Source of the DNA: Streptomyces sp. NBC_01465
GTDB taxonomy: Bacteria > Actinomycetota > Actinomycetes > Streptomycetales > Streptomycetaceae
Direction: 5' to 3'
Assembly (NCBI RefSeq): GCF_036227325.1
Contig: NZ_CP109467.1
Location: 4,526,001-4,590,000 of the forward strand
Length of the DNA stretch: 64,000 bases
The stretch's first letter is position 1. Each line of letters starts with the position of its first letter. The notes below the pieces were generated by a model. The model made no database searches. It was not told where the DNA came from and saw only the letters and a program-made list of their open reading frames with translations. The translations under genes were made by a program, and so were the position numbers. This document shows positions 43,479-50,556 of the stretch, one piece after another.

Positions 43479-45215
43479 CTAGGTCCAGAGACTTGTTGTG
43501 TTGAGCCGTAGTGCGTACGTGCCCTCGGGGCCCGCGACGACGAGGTGGCAGTCGCCGGTGGGGGTGGTGGTGAGGGCAAGCGCGTGGCAGGGCGTCAGCA
43601 GGGGGATCGCGTGCACGCGGCCCGTGTTGACCTGCCACAGGTGGACGCGGGCGTCGGTCCAGGCGACGGCGAGGACGAGGCCCTGGGGGGTGTGTGCTGC
43701 GGACATCGCGGTGACGAACGCCGGGCGCTGCTCCACGGGTTCGGGCAGGGGGTCTGCGGCGGTGGCCCAGAGTCTGACCGTGCCGTCCATGGCCGCGCTG
43801 AAGACCAGGACGTCCGGGGCGTCGGGGGTTGGGGGCAGGCAGGTGACGGCCGTGATGGGGGAGGCGTGCAGGGCGTGGGAGTGCGGGGTGGACTGTGCTG
43901 CGTCCGGGCCCCAGACGTGGGCGTTCCCCTGTTCGTCGCCGACGACCGTGGTTCCGGTGAGGGGGCACTGGCCGAGGGCCGTCGGGCGCAGCCGTGGGTC
44001 CTTGAGCGCGGCCTGGCCGTGGTGGAGGGCGATGCGTTCGACGGCGGCGCTGGCGCCGGTCTCGCCGGCGACGGGGTGGAGGGCGCCGGTGTCGGCGAGG
44101 TGGAGCGCGGATCCGTCCTGTCGTACGGCAATGGCCTGCGGGCGTACGGGAGTTGGTGCTGTCTGCGTTCCGGTGTGCGCGCCGGTCGTCGGGTCGAGCA
44201 GGGTGAGGTCGCCCAGGGGGCCTGCGGTGAGCAGGGCGTCGGGGGTCCGGGCCAGTGCGGTCACGGGGTGGTCGGGGCGGGACCATGCGGCGGTGAACCG
44301 GTGCTGTTCGGCGAGCGGGCGCAGGTACTGGGCGAGGTTCGGGCTGGAGCCGAGGGCCGCGGTGTGGAGGAGGGCGGCGCGCTGGGTGAGGCTGTGTTCG
44401 GTGTCCGAGAGTTGCGGGGCGGCCTGCCGCCAGGTCTCGCGGAGGCCGCGCGGCGTCAGGATGCGTTCGTCGGCCAGGGTGGCCGCGATCGCCACCGCTG
44501 AGCCGTGTACGAGGAACGCCGGGTCGGTGATCAGGGTGCGTACGGCCTGTACGGGGTCGGGCTCCAACAGCGCCTGGTCGAGGGCGTGTTCGGCTGCCCG
44601 GGGAGGGGCCAGGTCCCAGCGGGGTCGGCCGTCGGATGCGCGGGGGACCTCGTCGGAGGGGGCGTCGGTTTCGTACGGCCCGTGGCTCGTGCTCCCGGTG
44701 GTGAGGGACTCCGCTCCGGGCCAGGTGCCGAGGAGGTCGCTCTCGCCGACCTCGACGGCGGCGCGGACGTACGGCAACTGCAGCAGGGGGACCAGGAGTT
44801 CGTCGACGATGGTGCGGGGGCGGGCCGCCGGCAGGTCGGCGGGTCCGCGGCCGGCGCGGTGCAGGTCGGGGACGAGCAGGAGCAGGGGGCGTGCGTCGGC
44901 GGCGATGCGGTCGAGGAGCCGGTGCGGTGCGAGGGGGCCGTAGCCGAGTTGCCGGCCGAGCTCCCAGGCGAAGGCGTCGGTGAACAGTCCGGCGGAGAGC
45001 ACGGTCGCGTGTGCGGTCGTACGGGGATGGCTCGGGGCGCCGGCCAGGAACCAGGCCAGGAGCTGGCTCTTTCCGCTGCCCCGGGCGCCGCGGATCAGGC
45101 AGACGCGGGTGCGGTCCGGGGCGGTGTCGGCGGCCCAGGCGAGGAGCGCCGGGCCGTGGGTGGCGGTGACGGCCTCGCGGGGAGGCCAGGCTGTTGTGTC
45201 CGGGGGTGCCGTCAA
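43479..45215 (-). CDS. P-loop ATPase with WD40-like propeller, conflict-module component
   Basis: 578 aa. N-terminal NTPase: Walker A IRGARGSGKSQLLAW (residues 43-50 core), Walker B RPLLLLVPDLHRAG (about 110). A helical region (about 190-310) follows. The C-terminal half has WD-type blades (SALHLADTGALHP, GNAHVWGPDA, AAMDGTVRLWATAAD, TDARVHLWQVNTGR). This AAA/STAND-WD40 layout is common in bacterial conflict and signal-transducing NTPases. TTG start at 45215 overlaps the upstream gene as TTGA, so its translation is tied to the SUKH/deaminase-like protein. Precise role unknown. Confidence 0.75.
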   Translation of the reverse strand: MTAPPDTTAWPPREAVTATHGPALLAWAADTAPDRTRVCLIRGARGSGKSQLLAWFLAGAPSHPRTTAHATVLSAGLFTDAFAWELGRQLGYGPLAPHRLLDRIAADARPLLLLVPDLHRAGRGPADLPAARPRTIVDELLVPLLQLPYVRAAVEVGESDLLGTWPGAESLTTGSTSHGPYETDAPSDEVPRASDGRPRWDLAPPRAAEHALDQALLEPDPVQAVRTLITDPAFLVHGSAVAIAATLADERILTPRGLRETWRQAAPQLSDTEHSLTQRAALLHTAALGSSPNLAQYLRPLAEQHRFTAAWSRPDHPVTALARTPDALLTAGPLGDLTLLDPTTGAHTGTQTAPTPVRPQAIAVRQDGSALHLADTGALHPVAGETGASAAVERIALHHGQAALKDPRLRPTALGQCPLTGTTVVGDEQGNAHVWGPDAAQSTPHSHALHASPITAVTCLPPTPDAPDVLVFSAAMDGTVRLWATAADPLPEPVEQRPAFVTAMSAAHTPQGLVLAVAWTDARVHLWQVNTGRVHAIPLLTPCHALALTTTPTGDCHLVVAGPEGTYALRLNTTSLWT

Positions 45216-45997
45216 CTGCCTTGCACCGCGCTCTCGTTGAGGCGGCGGATGCCTTCGGCTCGGGAGGCCGCCGTCTCACCGTAGGGGAAGGTGTGCGTCA
45301 TCTGGGCGTCGGGGAAGATCTCCGCGAGCCACAGCGAGCAGTAGTGGCCGGGCAGGAAGCAGGGCTGGAGGTCGGTGTGGATGCGCTGCACCCGGTCCGC
45401 GGGGACTCCGGCCGCGTGCAGCGTGGACCACAGCCGCTCTTCGGGGTGTTCGCCGATGGCGCCGGACTGGGTGAGGATCTGCTTGGTTCCGTCGGGGCCG
45501 ATGTATTCGAAGGCCGCGTAGTTGGGGGCGCTCGCGGTGTCGCGGATGTCGTCGAGGACCAGGGGCCACCAGTCCTCGCGGTCGCCGAACGCGCCGGGGT
45601 CCTGGGCCCGCAGGCTCTCCGAGAGCCGGTCGAAGGCGCGGGACGCGGTCTGCGGATCGTCGGTGCTGAGGATGGCCTCCAGCGTCCGGCGGAGCTCCAG
45701 CAGGCCGTAACGGAAGGCCTCCGGTGAGGAGTTGACGAAGCGGTCCGTCTCCTCGAAGTCCAGGAGCACCGCCTTTACGGTGTTGTTGGGGTCGACACAG
45801 AGCTCGTAACCGCCGTCGCTGCCGAGGCGCAGCCAGCCCTCGCACTCCTCGCGCACAACCTGGCGGCCGACGGATTCGGCGTACGCGCCGAGGGTGGCGG
45901 GGTCGTCGGTACGGGTGCTGAAGTACGGGCCGGCCCGGAAGGGGACCTGGATGCCGGCGATCGCCCGCTCGTCGTCCTGGGGGGTGTTGTCGGTCAC
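45212..45997 (-). CDS. SUKH-4-like plus deaminase-like fusion protein
   Basis: 261 aa. Residues 15-112 have the SUKH-4 pattern (WLRLGSDGGYELCVDPNNTV, then FVNSSPEAFRYGLLELRRTL). Residues 140-241 resemble a nucleic-acid/nucleotide deaminase domain. They hold EHPEERLW with His184 and Glu186, then LQPCFLPGHYC with Cys213 and Cys220, the set expected for a Zn-dependent deaminase. FPDAQMTHTFPYG parallels FPGTQVSHSVEYG in the toxin candidate two genes upstream. It could be an immunity protein that absorbed a toxin domain, or a second effector carrying its own immunity domain. GTG start; AGGAG 11-12 nt upstream. Operon member. Confidence 0.68.
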   Translation of the reverse strand: MTDNTPQDDERAIAGIQVPFRAGPYFSTRTDDPATLGAYAESVGRQVVREECEGWLRLGSDGGYELCVDPNNTVKAVLLDFEETDRFVNSSPEAFRYGLLELRRTLEAILSTDDPQTASRAFDRLSESLRAQDPGAFGDREDWWPLVLDDIRDTASAPNYAAFEYIGPDGTKQILTQSGAIGEHPEERLWSTLHAAGVPADRVQRIHTDLQPCFLPGHYCSLWLAEIFPDAQMTHTFPYGETAASRAEGIRRLNESAVQGS

Positions 45998-46012
45998 CGG
46001 GGCGGCGCTCCT

Positions 46013-46603
46013 TCAGAAACTGGCTTCGGGATCCACAATGTACGTGAGGACTTTGAACCATTGGGATTCCGGGTTCGTGAGGGCGGCCGGATCCACGTCG
46101 CTCATCGCCTCGCGGATACGCAGCCGGATTTCTTCGTGCTCGGCCCCCGTACAGCGCGCCCATTCGCAGTTCTCGTCGCCCAAGTCGATGTGCGGGCATT
46201 CGGTCTTGAGCAGGTACAGGAAATGGACGAATGACCGCAGGCTGCTGTTGAGCAGATAGATCTCGCCGTCCTCGGGGAGGCAGTAGACCTTTCCGTCGGC
46301 CGGGTCGAACGCGGCGCCGTCGTACGGCATGACCCCCAGGCTGATCCAGCCCGCAGCCCCCTCGGGGACGTGCTCATAGCGGTCGGCGGGGTCCTCGCCC
46401 CAGTCGGCGACGGTCCCCAGCTGTTCGTTGATCTTGCTGTCGAGGTCCATCCACGGGTTGTCCCAGACCGGGAGCCCCAGAGTTCCCAGCACGTCTCTGG
46501 CGTCCGTGTCCGAGACCGGACCCAGGACGCTGTCCGGCACGGTGATCAGCTCGTGCGGTGCGAAGGCGGCGTCGAGCATGCTGCGGGTGAGTGTGGATGC
46601 CAC
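46013..46603 (-). CDS. SUKH-4 family immunity protein
   Basis: 196 aa. SUKH-superfamily pattern: LITVPDSVLGPVSDTDARDV at the start, WISLGVMPYDGAAFDPADGK, VYCLPEDGEIYLLNSSLRSF and the terminal helix FLYLLKTECPHIDL. SUKH proteins neutralise polymorphic toxins, especially nucleases and deaminases, by binding the toxin domain. Position directly after the deaminase candidate (46 bp) supports a cognate pair. GTG at 46603 with GAGGA about 9 nt upstream is preferred to the internal ATG at 46579. Confidence 0.8.
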   Translation of the reverse strand: MASTLTRSMLDAAFAPHELITVPDSVLGPVSDTDARDVLGTLGLPVWDNPWMDLDSKINEQLGTVADWGEDPADRYEHVPEGAAGWISLGVMPYDGAAFDPADGKVYCLPEDGEIYLLNSSLRSFVHFLYLLKTECPHIDLGDENCEWARCTGAEHEEIRLRIREAMSDVDPAALTNPESQWFKVLTYIVDPEASF

Positions 46604-46649
46604 GTCTTGCGGTCCTCAATCTGGCAACTGGCGGGAAATATATGGGAGT

Positions 46650-47468
46650 TTATCGAGCCAGTCTCAGGCGGTCAAGATATGCCTCCATTTTGGAATTTCC
46701 GAGCTTCCTCTGGTCTTCGTTGCCGTATTCGACACTGTGGGACACCTGGGTTCCCGGGAATCTCTCCGCCATCCAGGCGCTGCAATTGGCCCCCTCGTTG
46801 CAGGGCGACCGCTCCGTATAGAGCTCTCTTATCCGGGACGGTTCCCCCTCTCTGAGGAAGGGGGTTCCTATCATCCGCTCCGAATGCCGGTATCCGTTGC
46901 TGCGGCCGACGAGTATGAAATCCCCGCTGCCGTCCGCGCTGGTGACGCGTGCCGCCGCGTAGTTGTTGCTCGTGAAGCTGCCGTCGGCCAGATGGGTGCC
47001 GTAGCTGTTGTCCGCGTGGCGGGCCAGCTGGGTTGCCTGGGCGAGGTCGGTGGAGCCGAGCGGGACCTGCTGCGAGGACGCCTGGGGGCGGGGCTTGGTG
47101 CCTCCCTCGGCCTTGTTCTTGAGTGCGGCGTTCCGCTCGCCCCTGACGGGGCGGCCGATCGACTTCTCGTCGAGCCCGAGCCTGGCCCTGTCGGCGTCCG
47201 TCAGGTCGGAGTGGGTGCGGTCGCCGTTGAGTCGGCGGATGCTGCCGTCGTCCGCCATGTGGTAGATCGGCGTGTCCTCGCGCTTGGCGAGTTTCTCCAG
47301 TTCGCGGGCGGTCGCGATGTCGTTCTTGGCGTGGTTGTCGGCGACCTTCTTCAGCCGCGTCCCGGTGTCGTGGTAGAGGTCCTTGACCACTTTGCCGGCG
47401 CGTTCGCCCAGAGTGTGGCCCAGCTTCTCCGCACCGTTCTCCAGTGCCTTGGTGATCGGATTGGGCAC
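46650..47468 (-). CDS. Deaminase-domain polymorphic toxin candidate (XOO_2897 type)
   Basis: 272 aa from the GTG at 47468 (GGGGG about 10 nt upstream); an in-frame GTG at 47498 gives 10 more residues. Residues 1-65 are amphipathic helices (KALENGAEKLGHTLGERA). Residues 66-135 are a linker common in actinobacterial toxins (YHMADDGSIRRLNGDR). Residues 150-250 are a deaminase domain with His195-Ser-Glu197 (GYRHSERMIG) and Cys223/Cys229 (TERSPCNEGANCSAW). The H-x-E plus PC-x5-C set binds zinc in cytidine-deaminase-fold toxins that act on nucleic acid or nucleotides. No signal peptide or secretion domain is visible, so release may need another system. First gene of the module. Confidence 0.78.
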   Translation of the reverse strand: MPNPITKALENGAEKLGHTLGERAGKVVKDLYHDTGTRLKKVADNHAKNDIATARELEKLAKREDTPIYHMADDGSIRRLNGDRTHSDLTDADRARLGLDEKSIGRPVRGERNAALKNKAEGGTKPRPQASSQQVPLGSTDLAQATQLARHADNSYGTHLADGSFTSNNYAAARVTSADGSGDFILVGRSNGYRHSERMIGTPFLREGEPSRIRELYTERSPCNEGANCSAWMAERFPGTQVSHSVEYGNEDQRKLGNSKMEAYLDRLRLAR

Positions 47469-47500
47469 GCGAAAGACACCCCCGTCGGTCAACTTCACGC

Positions 47501-47517
47501 ACTTCTGCGGCAGAAGT
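47501..47517. promoter_or_regulatory. Perfect palindrome at the toxin promoter
   Basis: ACTTCTGC-G-GCAGAAGT, 17 bp, 33 bp upstream of the toxin GTG at 47468. It is a candidate operator for the conflict module; no adjacent repressor is seen. Confidence 0.5.
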
Positions 47518-47719
47518 TAGCGCCGAGTGGGCAACGGTTGTGCAAACAGATGCTGTTGATACGTCCATGGATGCAAAATGCCGGTCCAACGGCGACTTTC
47601 GGCCATGATCGGCAGATCTGTTGCATCTGCGGTCGCGACCCGCTGTCCTTTTGTGATCGTCTCAACTGGCTCTGTCCGCAAGCGGATTGGGCTGATTCCC
47701 TTCCATTGAGGATCTATTG

Positions 47720-49183
47720 ATGACGCAGATACCGGAGGCGCTGCCCTGGGCAGCGGCTGTGGTCATGGCCGCCGCTGCCGCAGTCGCGGTGCACCTCATG
47801 CTCCGGGCCCGCCGCTCGGCCTCCGGCCTCAGGGCCGAGCTCCTGGCGACCGCCACGGCAGCGGAGGGCCGCTACCAGGCGATGGAGGTGAGCCTGAGAG
47901 CGGACGCCCAGACCGCGGACGCGCAATTCCGCTCCGTGGAAGCCGGATTGAGGGCCGAGGCGCACGGCGCCGGGCTCGCCAGGCTCTCCGCCGAGGAGCG
48001 GTACGGACAGGTGGTCAAGGAGGTCGAGCACCTCGCCGACGTACGACTGCCCGCCCTGGTCACGCACCTCAGGCACCGGCACGTGCCCGTCCCCGGCACC
48101 CTGGACCCCTCGCTCACCCACACCGACGTCGGCTCGCTCCTGGACAGTGCGCTCAACCAGGTCGCCCAGGTCATCGTCGACACGGAGCACCGCGTCGACG
48201 AGGGTGCGCAGGCCGTGCTGCGGGACACCACAGCGAGCATTCAGGCCAAGAGTTACCGGATCCAGTCGATGATCGAGGAGATGCAGTTCCTCTACGACGA
48301 TCCGAAACTCGCCGAGCAGCTGCTGAAGCTGGACCGTACGAACGAGGAGAACCTGCGCCAGATCCAGGCGACAGGTGTTCTCTGTGGCGCCTGGCCGGGT
48401 CTTGCGCGCGCCGACTCGCACCTCGGGGACATCGTCGCCGGTGCGCAGTCCCGTATCCCCGGCTACCAGCGCGTCCAGGTCACCAGCCAGCTGAACGTGC
48501 CCGTCGGGGTCGTGGCCCGCGCCGTGGAGCCCCTCGCCGTCATCGTCGCCGAGCTCCTCGCCAACGCCGTGCACCACACGCCCCAGGGGTCACGGGCCGT
48601 CGACGTCAGCCTCCACCAGGTGCAGACCGGGGCCTGCGTCCTCATCGACGACCCGGGCGTCGGAATGACCGACGAGGAGCGGGAGTTCGCGGCACGGATG
48701 CTTTCAAGCCAGCAGTCGCTGCTGCTGACACATCTCGGGGACCCGCCGCGCGCGGGGTTCGCGACCATCGGGCGCCTCGTGAAGCAGTTCGGCTTCACGG
48801 TCACGGTGGACAAGCCGAGTTCGTACGGCGGTGTGCGTGCCGTCGTGTGGATCCCCGACCACCTACTGCTGCTCATGGATGAGGAGGCCCAGCCCATGTC
48901 GGCCATGTCCCCGGCGCTGCGCACTCCCGTACCCGAAGTGCGGGAGAGGGACGTGGCACCGGCACCCGCGGTGACCGGGGACGCCGTCGACCTGCCGCGC
49001 CGCCGGCGGCAGCGGCGCGCCGTGGAGCAGGGGCCCGCGGTGCAGGAGGAGACGGCGGGGGGCGCCGTACCGGTGATCGATCCGGAGCAGGCGGCGCAGA
49101 CGTGGGGTGCCTGGCACAGCGGTACGCAACGGGGGGCGGAAGAAGCTCAGTCCACCGAACAGGAAGAAGGCCCCTCGTCATGA
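47720..49183 (+). CDS. cvnA: Conservon protein A, sensor-kinase-like membrane ATPase
   Basis: 487 aa. One N-terminal membrane helix (LPWAAAVVMAAAAAVAVHLML) and a cytoplasmic part with a HATPase_c fold: AELLANAVHHT (N box), LIDDPGVGMTDEE (G1). No canonical phospho-accepting H box is seen, as is usual for CvnA. With CvnB-D it forms a membrane complex resembling a eukaryotic G-protein-coupled receptor unit. The ATG has GAGGATC 6 nt upstream. Overlaps cvnB by 4 nt. Confidence 0.9.
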   Translation: MTQIPEALPWAAAVVMAAAAAVAVHLMLRARRSASGLRAELLATATAAEGRYQAMEVSLRADAQTADAQFRSVEAGLRAEAHGAGLARLSAEERYGQVVKEVEHLADVRLPALVTHLRHRHVPVPGTLDPSLTHTDVGSLLDSALNQVAQVIVDTEHRVDEGAQAVLRDTTASIQAKSYRIQSMIEEMQFLYDDPKLAEQLLKLDRTNEENLRQIQATGVLCGAWPGLARADSHLGDIVAGAQSRIPGYQRVQVTSQLNVPVGVVARAVEPLAVIVAELLANAVHHTPQGSRAVDVSLHQVQTGACVLIDDPGVGMTDEEREFAARMLSSQQSLLLTHLGDPPRAGFATIGRLVKQFGFTVTVDKPSSYGGVRAVVWIPDHLLLLMDEEAQPMSAMSPALRTPVPEVRERDVAPAPAVTGDAVDLPRRRRQRRAVEQGPAVQEETAGGAVPVIDPEQAAQTWGAWHSGTQRGAEEAQSTEQEEGPSS

Positions 49184-49611
49184 CCGTTCCCAAGCGCCCC
49201 CTCCTCAGGGACATGTCCTGGGTGCTCGCGCCTCTGATGGAGGTGCCCGGCGTCGTCCATGCCCTGGTGCTGTCCGGGGACGGAATGATCCAGGGCGCCT
49301 CCGAGAACCTCACCAGGGAGGCCGGCGAAGGCGCCTCCGCCATGGCCTCCGCGCTCCAGGGCGCGGGCAAGGAGCTGGTCAGGAATCTCGCGGGCGAGAA
49401 GGACAGCCCGGTCCTCCACCAGGTGGTGGTCTCCACGACGTACGGTTTCGCCTTCCTCATCCCGGCGGGCGACAACACCGTCATGGCGGTGTTCGCGCGC
49501 TCCACCGTCGACATGGGTGTGATCGCCCACGCGATGCAGGTCCAGGTCGCGAAGTTGGGTGCCAAGGCGATGAGTTCACCCGCGCGGGTCCGGGACGGTG
49601 TACGGGGATGA
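49180..49611 (+). CDS. cvnB: Conservon protein B, roadblock/LC7 domain
   Basis: 143 aa roadblock/LC7 protein (MSWVLAPLMEVPGVVHALVL, SGDGMIQGASENLTREAGEG, VVSTTYGFAFLIPAGDNTVM). Such domains act as GTPase-activating or scaffold subunits for MglA-like GTPases; the partner here is CvnD. Overlaps cvnA and cvnC by 4 nt each. Confidence 0.93.
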   Translation: MTVPKRPLLRDMSWVLAPLMEVPGVVHALVLSGDGMIQGASENLTREAGEGASAMASALQGAGKELVRNLAGEKDSPVLHQVVVSTTYGFAFLIPAGDNTVMAVFARSTVDMGVIAHAMQVQVAKLGAKAMSSPARVRDGVRG

Positions 49612-49958
49612 CCCCGGCGCCTCGTCGACGGCTCGTGCCGTCCTTCCTGGCCGCCGACAGCGTCCAGCCGACGCGCAACACCCTGGACCGGGTCACCCTG
49701 CTGTCCGCCACCGGCATGGCATCGACGGACGACCTCTCCCATGTGAAGCGCCGTCTGATCGACCTCCTCCAGGGCGGCCCGCTCGCCCTGCAGGAGGTCG
49801 CGGCCCGGCTGGTCCTGCCCGTGAGTCTGGTGCGTGCGCTGGTGGCCGATCTGGTCGACAGCTCGCACATCGGCGCCCGCGCCCCCATTCCCGAAGCCAG
49901 AGTGCACGACCCCAAGCTCCTGGAGGCGGTCCTCGATGGACTCCGCAGTATCCGATAG
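49608..49958 (+). CDS. cvnC: Conservon protein C, DUF742
   Basis: 116 aa with a DUF742 winged-helix-like domain (RRLIDLLQGGPLALQEVAAR, LVLPVSLVRALVADLVDS). Overlaps cvnB by 4 nt and cvnD by 23 nt. It is a structural or regulatory subunit of the conservon complex; biochemical role not established. Confidence 0.9.
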   Translation: MTPAPRRRLVPSFLAADSVQPTRNTLDRVTLLSATGMASTDDLSHVKRRLIDLLQGGPLALQEVAARLVLPVSLVRALVADLVDSSHIGARAPIPEARVHDPKLLEAVLDGLRSIR

Positions 49959-50556
49959 CGCCACCTATCTCGACAGCGCCGAGATGACGCTGCTGAAGAT
50001 CGTGGTGACCGGAGCCTTCGGCGTCGGGAAGACCACGATGATCAACGCCCTTTCGGAGACGGCCCCGTTGCACACCGAGGAGGTGATGACGGAGGCCGGT
50101 GCCGCCGTCGACCACCTGGTGGGCGTACGGGACAAGGCGACGACCACCGTCGCCATCGACTTCGGCCGCCGTACGCTCCCGGGCGATCTGGTCCTGTACT
50201 TGTTCGGTACGCCGGGCCAGAAGCGGTTCAAGCCGCTCTGGGAGGACATCGCGCGCGGTGCGCTGGGCGCGGTCGTCCTGGTCGACACGCGCCGCCTCGA
50301 CGCGTCCTTCGATGTGATCGACATGATCGAGGAGCAGGGGCTGACGTACGCGATCGCCGTCAACGCCTTCCCCGACGCCCCGCACTACCCGCCGGAGGTG
50401 CTCCGCGACCACCTCGATCTGGAGCCGCACACGCCGCTGGTGGTGTGCGACGCCCGGCAGACCACGTCCTCCGTCGACGTACTGATCGAGCTGGTCACCC
50501 ACCTCCTCTCCCAGCCCGTACCCGAATCCGCACCCGCCGCCCTGGACGCCTCATGA
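49936..50556 (+). CDS. cvnD: Conservon protein D, GTP-binding protein
   Basis: 206 aa MglA/Ras-like GTPase. P-loop VVTGAFGVGKTTMINAL (about 23-39), switch region TTTVAIDFG, G3 FGTPGQKRFKPLW with Gly-Gln, and VVLVDTRRL. It is the molecular switch of the conservon, probably regulated by CvnB. Overlaps cvnE by 4 nt (ATGA). Confidence 0.93.
   Translation: MDSAVSDSATYLDSAEMTLLKIVVTGAFGVGKTTMINALSETAPLHTEEVMTEAGAAVDHLVGVRDKATTTVAIDFGRRTLPGDLVLYLFGTPGQKRFKPLWEDIARGALGAVVLVDTRRLDASFDVIDMIEEQGLTYAIAVNAFPDAPHYPPEVLRDHLDLEPHTPLVVCDARQTTSSVDVLIELVTHLLSQPVPESAPAALDAS

Noticed and set aside
40747..47720. Integrative element inserted at tRNA-Thr with att sites
   Set aside because: No integrase, excisionase or second copy of the tRNA 3' end was found in the window, so only an accessory region is claimed.
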